DNA of 64,000 nt, taken from the NCBI RefSeq assembly GCF_041431135.1, contig NZ_CP107799.1:1364001-1428000 (forward strand), in the 5' to 3' direction. The notes beneath the pieces were generated by a model. It worked only from the letters and a program-made list of their open reading frames with translations, was not told where the DNA came from and did not search any database. The stretch is from Streptomyces sp. NBC_00554 (lineage in GTDB: Bacteria; Actinomycetota; Actinomycetes; Streptomycetales; Streptomycetaceae). The position numbers and the translations under genes were made by a program. Shown here in pieces: positions 37,878 to 49,272 of the stretch; positions within the stretch are counted from its first letter, which is position 1; each line of letters starts with the position of its first letter.

Positions 37878-39769
37878 TCCTTTTTCTCCTTGGACAGCTC
37901 GTCCTTGACTGCCAGACCGGCGCTGATCCGACCGGCGATCTCCACGGGCGTGAGACCTATGTCGGCCAGCACCTCACCACGTTTGGCGTGCGCGAGGAAC
38001 TGCTCCGGAATGCCGAACCGCCGTACGGGTACGTCGACTTCGGCGTCCCCCAGCGCCAGCGCGATCGCCGAGCCGACCCCGGCCGCCCGGCTGTTGTCCT
38101 CGACGACGGCCACCAGGCGGTGCTCGGCGGCGAGCCCCGGCAGCGAGGGATCGACCGGCTTGACCCAGCGCGGGTCGACGACGGTGCACCCGATTCCGCG
38201 GGCTTCGAGCAGTTCGGCGGCCTGGAGGCAGACCGGTGCCATGACTCCGATGGCCACCAGGAGCACCGAGGGCCGCTCCCCCCTGTGCAGGACGTCCATC
38301 CCGCCCACATGGTCGACCGCCGGAATCGCCGGCCCCACCGACTCCTTCGGGAAGCGGATCATCGTCGGCGCGTCGTCGACGGCGACCGCCTCCCGCAGCT
38401 GCGCCCGCAGCTGGTCGGCGTCGCGCGGCGCGGCGATCCTGAGCCCCGGCACGACCTGGAGGATCGACATGTCCCACATGCCGTTGTGCGAGGCGCCGTC
38501 CACGCCCGTCACTCCGGCCCTGTCCAGCACGAAGGTCACGCCGCACCGGTGCAGGGCCACATCCATCAGGAGCTGATCGAAGGCCCGGTTGAGGAAGGTC
38601 GCGTAGACGGCGACCACGGGATGCAGCCCGCCGGTGGCAAGGCCCGCCGCCGACACCGTGGCGTGCTGCTCGGCGATGCCGACGTCCCACACCCGGTCGG
38701 GGAACTTCTCGGCGAACTTGGCGAGCCCCACCGGATGCAGCATGGCCGCCGTGATCGCCACGACGTCCTCCCGCTCCTCCCCGATCCTGACGATCTCGTC
38801 ACCGAACACCGACGTCCAGGAAGGCCCGTTGGAGGGCGCGAGGGGCTCGCAGGTGAGCGGGTCCATCACACCGACCGTGTGGAAGTGGTCCTCCTCGTGC
38901 GCGAGCGCGGGCTCGTAGCCGCGCCCCTTCTCCGTCAGGCAGTGGATAAGAACCGGCCCGTGGAACCGTTTCGCCCGTCGCAGCGCGGACTCCACCACCC
39001 CCACGTCGTGCCCGTCGATCGGCCCGACGTACTTGAGCCCCAGATCCTCGAACATGCCCTGCGGGGCGAAGGCGTCCTTGAACCCCTTCTTCGCGCCGTG
39101 CAGCGACTCGTAGACGGTGTTCCCGATGACCGGTGTGCGCAGGAGTACGTCCTTGCCCCAGGCGAGGATCTGCTCGTAACTGTCCGTCGTACGCAGGGTC
39201 GCCAGGTGATTGGCGAGACCGCCGATGGTCGGCGAGTACGAGCGCTCGTTGTCGTTGACGACGATGATCAGCGGCCGGTCCTTGGCGGCGGCGATGTTGT
39301 TCAGCGCCTCCCACGCCATGCCGCCGGTCAGCGCTCCGTCGCCGATGACCGCGACGACGTGCCCCTTCTCGCCCTGCACCTGGCGGGCCTTGGCGAGGCC
39401 GTCCGCCCAGCCGAGCGCCGTGGAGGCATGGCTGTTCTCGATGATGTCGTGCTCGGACTCCTCACGCGACGGGTAGCCGGACAGGCCGCCCTTGCCGCGC
39501 AGTTTGGAGAAGTCCTGACGTCCCGTCAGCAGCTTGTGTACGTAGCTCTGATGGCCGGTGTCCCACAGGATGCGGTCGACGGGCGACTCGAAGGCCCGGT
39601 GGAGTGCGATGGAGAGTTCCACCACCCCCAGATTGGGCCCGAGGTGACCGCCGGTCCTTGCGACCGCGTGCACCAGGAACTCCCGGATCTCATCGGCCAG
39701 TTCACCGACCTCCGCCTCGGACAGCGCCTTCAGGTCGCGTGGTCCCCGGATGCTCTCCAGAATCGTCAC
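37874..39769 (-). CDS. dxs: 1-deoxy-D-xylulose-5-phosphate synthase
   Basis: 631 residues. The TPP site is [16 protein letters not shown], with [12 protein letters not shown] at the N-terminus, the Pyr-domain glutamate region [10 protein letters not shown] and [18 protein letters not shown]. It joins pyruvate and glyceraldehyde-3-phosphate in the first step of the MEP isoprenoid pathway. Being in the hopanoid operon it probably raises precursor supply for C30 lipids; Streptomyces usually has a second dxs elsewhere. Confidence 0.95.
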   Translation of the reverse strand: MTILESIRGPRDLKALSEAEVGELADEIREFLVHAVARTGGHLGPNLGVVELSIALHRAFESPVDRILWDTGHQSYVHKLLTGRQDFSKLRGKGGLSGYPSREESEHDIIENSHASTALGWADGLAKARQVQGEKGHVVAVIGDGALTGGMAWEALNNIAAAKDRPLIIVVNDNERSYSPTIGGLANHLATLRTTDSYEQILAWGKDVLLRTPVIGNTVYESLHGAKKGFKDAFAPQGMFEDLGLKYVGPIDGHDVGVVESALRRAKRFHGPVLIHCLTEKGRGYEPALAHEEDHFHTVGVMDPLTCEPLAPSNGPSWTSVFGDEIVRIGEEREDVVAITAAMLHPVGLAKFAEKFPDRVWDVGIAEQHATVSAAGLATGGLHPVVAVYATFLNRAFDQLLMDVALHRCGVTFVLDRAGVTGVDGASHNGMWDMSILQVVPGLRIAAPRDADQLRAQLREAVAVDDAPTMIRFPKESVGPAIPAVDHVGGMDVLHRGERPSVLLVAIGVMAPVCLQAAELLEARGIGCTVVDPRWVKPVDPSLPGLAAEHRLVAVVEDNSRAAGVGSAIALALGDAEVDVPVRRFGIPEQFLAHAKRGEVLADIGLTPVEIAGRISAGLAVKDELSKEKKE

Positions 39770-39797
39770 GCTCGGGCCCCCTCTCGGTCCGTGCTGA

Positions 39798-40955
<1,158 letters not shown>

Positions 40956-40959
40956 GACG

Positions 40960-41982
40960 TCACCCGCGGCTTTCCGTGAAGGTCTCACGGGAGGCGCGCA
41001 GCGACTCCTTGAGGGAACTCATGGTGGCGAGCACGGCGGTCGGCTCGTAGCCGCAGTGCGCCATGCAGTTCGCGCACCGGTCGTCCTTGCCGCGGCCGTA
41101 CGCGTCCCAGTCGGTCTCCTCCAGGAGCTGCTTGTACGTCTGCACGTACCCGTCGCTCATCAGATAGCAGGGCTTCTGCCAGCCGAAGAGTGAGTAGCTC
41201 GGGATCGCCCAGGCCGTGCACGGGAAGTCGACCTTGCCTTCCAGGAAGTCCAGGAAGAGCGGGCTGTGGTTGAGCCGCCAGCGGCGCCGGTTGCCGCCCG
41301 CGAAGGCCTTCTTGAACAGCTCGCGGGTCTGCTGGACGCCGAGGAAGTGCTCCTGGTCGGGAGCCTTCTCGTAGGCGTAGGCGGGCGAGAGCATCATCTC
41401 GTCGACCTTCAGGTCGTCGTTGAGGAAGTTGAGGACCTCGATGATGGTCTGCGGGGTGTCGGTGTTGAAGAACGTCGAGTTGGTGGTGACGCGGAAGCCG
41501 CGCCGCTTGGCCTCCTTGATGGCCTCGACCGCCTCGTCGAAGACGCCTTCCTTGGCGACGGACTCGTCGTGCCGCTCACGCAGCCCGTCGATGTGCACGG
41601 CCCACGCGAAGTACGGCGAGGGCTTGAACTTGTCCATCTTCTTGCGCAGCAGCATCGCGTTGGTGCAGAGGAAGACGAACTTCTTCTTGGCCACCAACTG
41701 CCGCACGATCTCGTCGATCTGAGGGTGCATCAGCGGCTCGCCGCCGGCGATGGACACCATCGGCGCACCCGATTCGAGCACCGCGCCCACGGCCTGGGCC
41801 ACGGGCATCCGCTGCTTCAGCACCCCGGCGGGGTGCTGGATCTTCCCGCAGCCCTCGCACGCGAGGTTGCATGCGAAGAGGGGTTCCAGCTCGACGATCA
41901 GCGCGAACTTGTCCCGCTTCCTGAGCTTCTGTTCAAACAGGTATGCAGCGACCTTCATGGACTGCCGAAGCGGCATGGCCAT
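40960..41982 (-). CDS. hpnH: Adenosyl-hopane synthase HpnH (radical SAM)
   Basis: 340 residues. The radical-SAM cysteines are in [23 protein letters not shown] is the SAM-binding loop; a C-terminal SPASM-like group [12 protein letters not shown] follows. It attaches the 5'-deoxyadenosyl radical to diploptene, giving adenosylhopane. ATG 41982 has GGAGGTGA 5 nt upstream. It stands directly after hpnG. Confidence 0.94.
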   Translation of the reverse strand: MAMPLRQSMKVAAYLFEQKLRKRDKFALIVELEPLFACNLACEGCGKIQHPAGVLKQRMPVAQAVGAVLESGAPMVSIAGGEPLMHPQIDEIVRQLVAKKKFVFLCTNAMLLRKKMDKFKPSPYFAWAVHIDGLRERHDESVAKEGVFDEAVEAIKEAKRRGFRVTTNSTFFNTDTPQTIIEVLNFLNDDLKVDEMMLSPAYAYEKAPDQEHFLGVQQTRELFKKAFAGGNRRRWRLNHSPLFLDFLEGKVDFPCTAWAIPSYSLFGWQKPCYLMSDGYVQTYKQLLEETDWDAYGRGKDDRCANCMAHCGYEPTAVLATMSSLKESLRASRETFTESRG

Positions 41983-41987
41983 CTGGC

Positions 41988-42629
41988 TCACCTCCGAGGG
42001 AGCAGCAAAGAACGGTGCCATTCAAAAAAAGCGGGAAGGACGGCACGAAGAACACGGAAAGCTGATATTCCACCGCGCACCGTCCCGATTCGGACGAGTT
42101 CATGTTCTGGAGCGTCCACGACCACCCGTACGGCCGCAACCGGGCGCGCGCCCGTGCGCACGGCGCTGTGGAGCGTGGACGCCGATTCCATGTCGACCGC
42201 GATCGCGCCGGTCGCGAGCAGACCCGACCGCTCGTGACCGCGGACGACGTGATCGGAGCCGATGAGCGGCCCCGTGTGGACGGTGCGCCCGGGCAGGGCA
42301 CGCACCAGTTCCTTGACCAGCAGCTCGGTACCCACGCACGGCGTGATGCCGCGCGGGTCCCGGGTCTCTTCGGCGACGACCAGGTCCCCGGGGTGCATGC
42401 CCGGGGCGAGCCCCGCGCAGAATCCCGTGGCCAGGACCGCCGCCTCGCGCAGCGCCGGGTCCGCGAGGATCCGCGTCACCGAGCGCTCGGCGGCCTTGGG
42501 GCCCATGCCCGTACGCAGCACGGTGACGGGCCCGTCGGCACCGCCTCGGTCGCCGCTGCGCAGGGCGAGGTGCTCGATGCCGAGCGCGCAGGCGATGAGG
42601 AGCGGGGCCGGCGCAGGCTTGCTGTCCAT
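41988..42629 (-). CDS. hpnG: Adenosylhopane nucleosidase/phosphorylase HpnG
   Basis: 213 residues of the nucleoside phosphorylase/MTA nucleosidase fold: VTVLRTGMGPKAAERSV, TGFCAGLAPGM and AVDMESASTLHSAV. In hopanoid producers it removes adenine from adenosylhopane to give ribosylhopane. Its ATG overlaps the shc stop by one base. Confidence 0.9.
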   Translation of the reverse strand: MDSKPAPAPLLIACALGIEHLALRSGDRGGADGPVTVLRTGMGPKAAERSVTRILADPALREAAVLATGFCAGLAPGMHPGDLVVAEETRDPRGITPCVGTELLVKELVRALPGRTVHTGPLIGSDHVVRGHERSGLLATGAIAVDMESASTLHSAVRTGARPVAAVRVVVDAPEHELVRIGTVRGGISAFRVLRAVLPAFFEWHRSLLLPRR

Positions 42630-44632
42630 CAGCCCCCCTTGGCCTCGATGAGCGGCTCGCCGTGGATGTACCGGCCGAGCGCGGTGAGCGGGAAGACCTG
42701 GCGGTAGAGGTGGTAGTTGATCGAGAAGTCCCACGGGAACCCGGTGCCGGTGAAGTACGGCTCGTCCCAGGAGCCGTCCGCCAGCTGGGTCTCCGCGAGC
42801 CAGGCGACCCCGCGCTCGGTGGCCTTGGAGTCCCGCTCCCCCGCCGCGAGCAGCGCTAGCAGCGCCCACCCGGTCTGGGAGGCCGTCGAGGCACCGCGGC
42901 CGCTCCACTCGGCGACGTCGTGGTAGGAGCGCAGGTCCTCGCCCCAGCCGCCGTCCTCGTTCTGCACGGTCTCCAGCCAGGCCACGGCCCGGCGGATCGC
43001 CGGATGTGAACCGGGCAGTCCGGCGGCGACCAGTGCAGGCACCACCGACCCTGTTCCGTATACGTAGTTGACTCCCCAGCGCCCGAACCAGGAGCCGTTC
43101 GCCTCCTGTTCGGTGAGCAGCCACTCGATGCCCCGGCGGGTGCGCGGGTCGTGCGAGAGCCCCTCGTAGGCGAGCATCTCCACCACGTGCGCGGTGACGT
43201 CGGCGGACGGCGGGTCGATGACCTCGCCGAAGTCGCAGAACGGCAGCCGGTTGGGGAAGGCGCTGGTGTTGTCGACGTCGAAGGCGCCCCAGGCACCGTT
43301 CTTCGACTGCATGCCGAGGTTCCAGCGCACTCCACGTCCGATGGCGTTCTCCAGGCGCTCCGGGTCGTGGTGCTTGACCCGGCGCAGCGCGAGGACGACC
43401 TCGGCGGTGTCGTCGATGTCGGGGTAGTTGTCGTTGTGGAACTCGAACGCCCAGCCCCCGGGCTGGAGTCGGGGCCGCTTCACCGACCAGTCACCGGGCC
43501 GGACGATCTCCTCCCCCAGCATCCAGTCCGCCGCCTTCACGAGTTGCGGATGGTCCGCGGGAACGCCCGCGTCTGCGAGCGCGATGGTGGCGAGACAGGT
43601 GTCCCACACCGGCGACTGACAGGCCTCGATCATCCGGGCGCCGTCCTCCCGCCAGATGGCGAAACGGTCCAGCGACTCCAACCCGGCACGCATCACCGGG
43701 TGTTCGAGGTCGTAGCCGAGCAGATGAAGCGCGATGACCGAGTAGACGGCGGGCGGCTGGATGCCTCCCCAGCAGCCGTCGTTCTCCTGCCGCTCGATGA
43801 TCCAGCGCCCCGCGGTGTTCATCGCGGCCCTGCGCAGGCGACGCGACGCCACCTTGCGGTACTGGTGCAGAACCTTGTCGAGTCGCTCGAACACGCCGTC
43901 CCAACTCGCCACCGGGGCAAGCGGCTTGACCGGGTTGGGATTGCGGGCGTCGATGTGCAGCTCGTCTAGCGCGAACGGCGCGGGCCGCACCGGACGCTTC
44001 GCCGAGACGATGGTGAGCGGCACGATCGTCTGCCGCGCCCAGCACCCGAAGTCGTAGATGTTGAGCGGCATCCACTTCGGGAAGTAGATGAGCTCCGGCG
44101 GGAGTTCGGGCAGGTCGTCCCACTTCCACCAGCCGAACAGGGCGAGCCAGATCCGGGTGAAGACACGGGCCGAGGCGATGCCGCCCCGCTCGCGGATCCA
44201 AGCGGACGCCTTCGCCATGTGCGGCTCGTCCGGGCTGTCGCCGGCCAGCCGCAGGGCGACGTACGCCTCGATGGTGGTGGAGAGTTCGCCGGGTCCGCCG
44301 TAGAACGTGGCCCAGGTGCCGTCCTCGCGCTGCTCACCGCGGATGAAGAGTCCGGCGGCGCGTGTGGTCGTCTCGTCGCGGATACCCAGGAACTGACGGA
44401 GAAGCAGGTCCTCGGCGTCCATCGTGACGTTCGTCTCGAGGTCGCCCTTCCACCAGCCCTGGGCGTCCTGCCGCGAGAGCAGGAAATCTGTGGCGCGCTC
44501 TATCGCGCGCGTGGCGGCGTCTCGGGTCTCGACTGTCCCGGCCGCCCCGGGAGTTGTCGTTTCTGCGGTTTCGCGGGCCGAGGCAGTGCGGGGCGGCAGG
44601 GCCCCGGTACTTCCGTCGGTCGTCGCTGTCAT
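42629..44632 (-). CDS. shc: Squalene-hopene cyclase
   Basis: 667 residues. The catalytic acid motif appears as DIDDTAEVVLALRR (DxDD) and several QW repeats are visible (QDAQGWWKGDL, QENDGCWGGIQ, QSKNGAWGAFD, EQEANGSWFGR, QNEDGGWGED). It folds squalene into hopene at the membrane. ATG 44632 follows GAAGGGGAA. A GC-rich stem-loop precedes the gene inside the operon. Confidence 0.96.
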   Translation of the reverse strand: MTATTDGSTGALPPRTASARETAETTTPGAAGTVETRDAATRAIERATDFLLSRQDAQGWWKGDLETNVTMDAEDLLLRQFLGIRDETTTRAAGLFIRGEQREDGTWATFYGGPGELSTTIEAYVALRLAGDSPDEPHMAKASAWIRERGGIASARVFTRIWLALFGWWKWDDLPELPPELIYFPKWMPLNIYDFGCWARQTIVPLTIVSAKRPVRPAPFALDELHIDARNPNPVKPLAPVASWDGVFERLDKVLHQYRKVASRRLRRAAMNTAGRWIIERQENDGCWGGIQPPAVYSVIALHLLGYDLEHPVMRAGLESLDRFAIWREDGARMIEACQSPVWDTCLATIALADAGVPADHPQLVKAADWMLGEEIVRPGDWSVKRPRLQPGGWAFEFHNDNYPDIDDTAEVVLALRRVKHHDPERLENAIGRGVRWNLGMQSKNGAWGAFDVDNTSAFPNRLPFCDFGEVIDPPSADVTAHVVEMLAYEGLSHDPRTRRGIEWLLTEQEANGSWFGRWGVNYVYGTGSVVPALVAAGLPGSHPAIRRAVAWLETVQNEDGGWGEDLRSYHDVAEWSGRGASTASQTGWALLALLAAGERDSKATERGVAWLAETQLADGSWDEPYFTGTGFPWDFSINYHLYRQVFPLTALGRYIHGEPLIEAKGG

Positions 44633-44678
44633 GGCTTCCCCTTCGTGCAGTGGCATGTCTCTGCTGTGGGTCCGCCGT

Positions 44679-44710
44679 CGGCCGGTGCGCGTTTCCCGCG
44701 GCACCGGCCG
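44679..44710. other. Intra-operon stem-loop upstream of shc
   Basis: CGGCCGGTGC (44679-44688) pairs with GCACCGGCCG (44701-44710) around a 12-nt loop. It lies in the 111-bp spacer between the polyprenyl synthetase and shc, with no U-tract. Possibly a processing or partial termination site. Confidence 0.5.
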
Positions 44711-44743
44711 GCGACTACGCGAGGTTTATTCGACCGATACTGA

Positions 44744-45871
44744 TCATCTCTTCCGTACGACGACGAAGTCGGCGAGCTCCACGAACTGGGCCCGTACCTG
44801 TTCCGGCATATGGATCGCGTCGAGGGCCTCGACGGCGATCGCGTGCTGGCGACGCGCCTCCTGGGCGGTCCAGTCGCGGCCGCCGGCCTCCTCGATGAGC
44901 GCGGCGCGCGCGGCGAACTCCTCCTCGGAGAAGTTCTCGAAGTCACTGGCCTTGGCGTCGGCGGCAAGCAGTTCGCCGAGGCGCTCGGAGGCGGGCCCGC
45001 CCGCGGCGAGCGCGGCCACCACCGGCAGGGACTTCTTGCGCTGGCGCAGATCGCTCCAGGTCTGCTTTCCGGTGGCCTCCGGGTCGCCCCAGATGCCGAG
45101 GAGGTCGTCGACGGCCTGGAAGGCGAGGCCGAGGTGGTAGCCGTACTTCTCGAGGGTGTCGGCGGTGTGGTCGTCGGCGCCGCCGAGCACCGCGCCGATG
45201 GAGCAGGCGCAGGCGAGCAGGGCGCCCGTCTTGTTGCCCTCCATCTCCAGGCACTCCTCGACGGTGACCCGCTCGCGGTGCTCGTAGGAGATGTCCTGGG
45301 CCTGGCCGTCGATGAGGGCGCGGGTGGCGGTGGTCAGGCGCCGGGTGGCGCGGCCCGCCTCCACCGTGCCGAGCTCCAGCAGGAGTTCGTTGGCCAGCGC
45401 GAACAGGGCGTCGCCGACGAGGATCGCCTGGGCGGGGCCGTGCACCTTCCAGACGGTGTCGCGGTGGCGGCGCTGCTCGTCGCCGTCCATCAGGTCGTCG
45501 TGCAGCAGCGAGAAGTTGTGCACCAGTTCGACGGCGACCGCACCCGGCACGCCCACCTCGGGGGCGGCACCGGCGGCCTGCGCGGACAGAACGGCGAGCG
45601 CGGGGCGTACGGCCTTGCCGCCGTCACCGTCCGCGGGGTTCCCCTCGGCGTCGATCCAGCCGAAATGGTAGGCGGCGACAGTGTCCATGGGAGGCGCCAG
45701 GCGGTCGACGGCCGCCCGCAGCACCGGTGTGGCCAGGGTCCGGCCGCGCTCCAGGAGCGCGGTCACGTCCACCGCGTCGGCAGCCGTTTCGGCCGGGGGC
45801 ACAGTGGGCACAGTCTCTCCTCTTTTTGCGGTACCGGGGGTGCGGGGGTCCGCCGCGCGCTGATCGAGCAT
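44744..45871 (-). CDS. Polyprenyl (farnesyl-type) diphosphate synthase
   Basis: 375 residues, trans-prenyltransferase fold. The first Asp-rich motif is HNFSLLHDDLMDGD (DDxxD-like), the second FQAVDDLLGIWGD, with KAVRPALAVL near the start. It probably makes farnesyl diphosphate for the HpnC/D/E squalene route. Its start overlaps the hpnE stop (TGATG). Confidence 0.92.
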   Translation of the reverse strand: MLDQRAADPRTPGTAKRGETVPTVPPAETAADAVDVTALLERGRTLATPVLRAAVDRLAPPMDTVAAYHFGWIDAEGNPADGDGGKAVRPALAVLSAQAAGAAPEVGVPGAVAVELVHNFSLLHDDLMDGDEQRRHRDTVWKVHGPAQAILVGDALFALANELLLELGTVEAGRATRRLTTATRALIDGQAQDISYEHRERVTVEECLEMEGNKTGALLACACSIGAVLGGADDHTADTLEKYGYHLGLAFQAVDDLLGIWGDPEATGKQTWSDLRQRKKSLPVVAALAAGGPASERLGELLAADAKASDFENFSEEEFAARAALIEEAGGRDWTAQEARRQHAIAVEALDAIHMPEQVRAQFVELADFVVVRKR

Positions 45872-47286
45872 CAGGCCGCCTCCTCGACTTCGAAGAGGTG
45901 ATCGCGAGGCCGGCCCAGGGCGCCCAGCGCGGCTCCCGCCGCACTGACACCACTGCGGACCGCACTCTCCATGGTCGCGGGCCACCCTGTGGCGGTCCAC
46001 GCTCCGGCCAAGTACAGACCGGGAGCTTTGGTGCGAGCGCCGGGCCGCAGCCGCCCGACGCCTGGGGTGGGGGCGAACGTCGCCGTACGCTCCCGGGTCA
46101 CGAAGAAATCCTTCACTTCCGCGCCGCGCGCGCCGGGCAACAGCCGCTCCAGCTCCGGCAGATAGCGCTCGCGCAGCACGGACACGGGCTCGTCGATCTC
46201 GTCCTGCGCGGCCGACTGCGAGAGGGCCAGGTACTGCCCCTCCCGGAGCCCGGAGGCCTCGGTGCGGTCGAAGACCCACTGCACCGGGGAGCCGAGCGCC
46301 GCGAAGAACGGCCGGGTGAGCACCGTGCGGTCGTAGATGACATGGACGTTGAGGATCGGCGCCGTGCCGATCTCAAGGAGCCGTTCGGGGGCGTCGAGCG
46401 CGCCCTCGGGCAGCAGATCGTGGGCCTCGCGATGCGGTACGGCGAGGACGACCGTGTCGGCGTCGAGCGTCTCGCCGGGAACCCGAACGCTCCAGCGGCC
46501 GTTCTCGTTCTGGGAGATGGAGGTGACGCGTGTACGGACTTCGGTGCGGACGCCCGCGGAGTCGAGCGCCTTGCGAGCCAGAGTGTCGTGCAGTTCGCCC
46601 AGCGGGACGCGCGCCCAGCCGATGTCGGCCGCGCCCGGGTCGGACAGCAGACCGGTCTTGAACACCATCGCGGCGAGCCCGAGCGAGGAGTCTTTGGCCA
46701 CCGCGTTGAGGGTGGCGACCCCCACCAGGTCCCACAGTGCCTCGACGGCACGCTCGGACTGACCGTGCGCGGCCAGCCAGCTGCCGAAGTTCTGCGCGTC
46801 GAGCGCCGGATCGGCGAGGTCGAGCCCCTTGAGCGCCAAGGCGGCACGCCCGACTTTGGCGCGCTCGGCGAGTGACAGGTGTGGATAGGTCGCGAGGCTT
46901 TTCGCCAGATGCAGTGGTACGGGCAACGCGGTGCGGCCGATTCTGCCGAGCCGCCGCCCAGGTTTCGCCTCGGCGTCGAGAACGGGCACGTCGAGACGAT
47001 CCTGCAGTGGCGCAAGCGAGGCTCCGTCGACGCGGTCGAGGAACCACCGGTAGGCGGTGCAGCAGCGCAGATACACGTGCTGTCCGTTGTCCACGGTGAG
47101 ATCGCCGCGCTGGAAGGAGAAGGCGAGCCCGCCGAGCCGCGGCCGGCCTTCGAGGAGCGTCACACGCACCCCGGCGTCGGCGAGCGCCAGCGCGGCGGTG
47201 ATGCCGGCGAGCCCTCCGCCGACCACCACGGCGGCTGCCGTGTCCGGGCGGCCCGTGGTGTCCACGGGCCGCGTGACCTCGCTCAT
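45871..47286 (-). CDS. hpnE: Squalene-forming FAD oxidoreductase HpnE
   Basis: 471 residues. It has the FAD dinucleotide motif VVGGGLAGITAALALADAG, GGLAFSFQRGDLTVDNGQH of phytoene-desaturase relatives, and the C-terminal GLYLAGAWTATGWPATMESA. It reduces hydroxysqualene to squalene with HpnC and HpnD products. ATG 47286 shares bases with the stop of the small ORF before it and has GGAGG at 7 nt. Confidence 0.93.
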   Translation of the reverse strand: MSEVTRPVDTTGRPDTAAAVVVGGGLAGITAALALADAGVRVTLLEGRPRLGGLAFSFQRGDLTVDNGQHVYLRCCTAYRWFLDRVDGASLAPLQDRLDVPVLDAEAKPGRRLGRIGRTALPVPLHLAKSLATYPHLSLAERAKVGRAALALKGLDLADPALDAQNFGSWLAAHGQSERAVEALWDLVGVATLNAVAKDSSLGLAAMVFKTGLLSDPGAADIGWARVPLGELHDTLARKALDSAGVRTEVRTRVTSISQNENGRWSVRVPGETLDADTVVLAVPHREAHDLLPEGALDAPERLLEIGTAPILNVHVIYDRTVLTRPFFAALGSPVQWVFDRTEASGLREGQYLALSQSAAQDEIDEPVSVLRERYLPELERLLPGARGAEVKDFFVTRERTATFAPTPGVGRLRPGARTKAPGLYLAGAWTATGWPATMESAVRSGVSAAGAALGALGRPRDHLFEVEEAA

Positions 47287-47423
47287 CGTGCACCCTCCCC
47301 CTCGGCCGTGCCGCGGTGTTCGAGCGGTGTGCGGCAGGCCATTGCAGTCAGGGACGCCCCGCGGCTCCGGAGGGTTGCGTGCCACTTTTCGCCGTTGGAA
47401 TCACCTTGGCCCAAATTGTCCAT
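47283..47423 (-). CDS. Small uncharacterised protein between hpnD and hpnE
   Basis: 46 codons, beginning MDNLGQGDSNGEKWHATLRS and ending with TGA that overlaps the hpnE start (ATGA). Its own ATG overlaps the hpnD stop (TGATG) and has AGGAGG at a good distance. The residues show no membrane segment; a Trp-His pair, one Cys and a basic middle stand out. Coupling on both sides argues that it is translated. It resembles short Streptomyces proteins that I think are classed as DUF6380, but I cannot confirm that. Confidence 0.65.
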   Translation of the reverse strand: MDNLGQGDSNGEKWHATLRSRGASLTAMACRTPLEHRGTAEGEGAR

Positions 47424-48373
47424 CAGGTACGCCTCCTGACGGTCCGGCGGGACACATGCCGGGCGTCCAGGCCGGAGAGGCCGCGCACGGCGACGTACGC
47501 CTTCTCACGTCCGGGCAGCGAGACACGGCCGCGCAGCACGGCTTCGGGCTCGCGCTCGATGCGGTCGAGGAGGCGGCGGTAGATGCCGGCCATCGCCGCG
47601 ACGCACGCGCCGCTGCGCCGGTCCAGCATCGGCAGCAGCCGGTAGCCCTCGGCGAAGAGAGCGCGGGCCCGGCGCACTTCGAAGTGCACGAGGCCCGCGA
47701 AGTCGGAGCCGGGCGGTGGTGTCGGCCCGTTGAACCCGGCCGAGCAGCCGAACTTGGCGAGGTCGTCGGCGGGCAGATAGGTACGTCCGCCCTCGGCGTC
47801 CTCACGTACGTCCCGCAGGATGTTGGTGAGTTGGAGCGCGAGCCCGAGTGTGTCGGCATACTCCGGCGCACGCTCAGCTCCGCGCGCCCCCGGCTCCGTA
47901 CCGAAGACGCCGAGCGAGAGCCGCCCGATCGCCCCGGCCACACACCGGCAGTACACCTTCAGGTCGTCCCAGGTCTCGTACGTCTCTCCGCGTACGTCCA
48001 TGAGGACGCCGTCGATGAGTTCGTCGAGGCCTTCGAGGGGTACCGGAAAGTACTCGGCGGTATGGCTGAGGGCGACCGCGACCGGGTCGGTGTCGTCCTC
48101 CTCCACGGAACCCTCGCGGACCCGGGCGAGCAGGGCCCGGGTGTCCTCGAGACGGGACGCCTTCACGTCCGTTGCGAGCGTGCCGTCGCCGATGTCGTCG
48201 ACACGACGTGAGAACGCGTACAGCGCCGACATCGCGCGGCGCTTGGACGTCGGCAGAAGTCTGATGCCGTACGCGAAATTACGGGCCTGCTGACTGGTTA
48301 CTGCTTCGCAGTAGCTGTAAGCGGCGAGTACCGGTGCGGGCACGTGTTGTTCAGACTCCACGGTCCGGATCAC
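47423..48373 (-). CDS. hpnD: Presqualene diphosphate synthase HpnD
   Basis: 316 residues, squalene/phytoene synthase fold. The two Asp motifs are SRRVDDIGDG and NILRDVREDAEGGRTYLP. It condenses two farnesyl diphosphates into presqualene diphosphate. GTG 48373 overlaps the hpnC stop (GTGA) and follows GGAAAGG. Confidence 0.93.
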   Translation of the reverse strand: MIRTVESEQHVPAPVLAAYSYCEAVTSQQARNFAYGIRLLPTSKRRAMSALYAFSRRVDDIGDGTLATDVKASRLEDTRALLARVREGSVEEDDTDPVAVALSHTAEYFPVPLEGLDELIDGVLMDVRGETYETWDDLKVYCRCVAGAIGRLSLGVFGTEPGARGAERAPEYADTLGLALQLTNILRDVREDAEGGRTYLPADDLAKFGCSAGFNGPTPPPGSDFAGLVHFEVRRARALFAEGYRLLPMLDRRSGACVAAMAGIYRRLLDRIEREPEAVLRGRVSLPGREKAYVAVRGLSGLDARHVSRRTVRRRT

Positions 48374-49272
48374 CCCTTTCCTCGCAGAGTCACTCCCACC
48401 TCGCGCAGCAGCTGGAGCTTGCCGTGCTTGGGCGGGCCTGGAAGTACGTCGTATTCGGCGGCGGCAATCGCACGGATTGCCGCCCTTCCCCCCGCAACGA
48501 ACCCCGCGAGCAGCAGCTTCAGTCTGCCGTGGACGCTACCCACGAGGGGGGTGCCTTCATTCAGGAGGTTCCGGGCGCGTTCTGCTTCGTATGCAACCAG
48601 TGCGCGCACCGATGCGCCTGCCGTGGCCGGGGCCAGATCCGCCTCTTGGACATGAAAGCGCTTCATGTCCTCGGCGGGCAGATAGATACGGTCGCGGCCG
48701 AGATCCTCGGCCACGTCCTGGAGGTGCTCGACGATCTGCAGTGACGTGCACACCGCGTCGGAGCGACGGACGCGCTCCGGGGTCTCGGTGCCCGTGACGG
48801 CCAGCACGAGGCGGCCGACGGGGTTGGCGGACAGCTCGCAGTAGGCGACCAGGTCGTCATAGGTCTCGTACCGCTTGACCAGCTGGTCCTGGCGGTTGGC
48901 CGCGATCAGGCCGAGAAAGGGCTCGGGGGTGAGGCGGGCGCGGCGGACCGTGGGCTGGAGGCGGCGCAGCAACGGGTGGCGCGGGGTCGAGTCGAACACC
49001 CGGTGGAGGTCGGTCTCGAAGGCGTCGAGGAGGACGACGCGGTCCTCGGCCTCCGTGGGCGACACGCCGAGGAGGCGGGCGTCCGCGCCCCCGGGGGCCA
49101 GGTCGCCGTCACCGATGTCGTCGACGAGGCGGGCGAAGCCGTACACGGCCATCAGATCGTCACGCCAGGCCTTGGGCAGAAAGAAGGGCGCCACCGGGAA
49201 GTTCTCGTCCGCGGCCTTGTCGAGGGTGCCGCGCTCCGGGTCTCCGGTACGCGCCGTCCCGGCTTCGGTCAC
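48370..49272 (-). CDS. hpnC: Hydroxysqualene synthase HpnC
   Basis: 300 residues, same fold as HpnD: ENFPVAPFFLPKAWRDDL, LVDDIGDGD and LQDVAEDLGRDRIYLP. It converts presqualene diphosphate to hydroxysqualene. GTG 49272 is chosen because it overlaps the stop of a 21-codon leader ORF (GTGA). It is the first enzyme gene of the operon. Confidence 0.92.
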   Translation of the reverse strand: MTEAGTARTGDPERGTLDKAADENFPVAPFFLPKAWRDDLMAVYGFARLVDDIGDGDLAPGGADARLLGVSPTEAEDRVVLLDAFETDLHRVFDSTPRHPLLRRLQPTVRRARLTPEPFLGLIAANRQDQLVKRYETYDDLVAYCELSANPVGRLVLAVTGTETPERVRRSDAVCTSLQIVEHLQDVAEDLGRDRIYLPAEDMKRFHVQEADLAPATAGASVRALVAYEAERARNLLNEGTPLVGSVHGRLKLLLAGFVAGGRAAIRAIAAAEYDVLPGPPKHGKLQLLREVGVTLRGKG

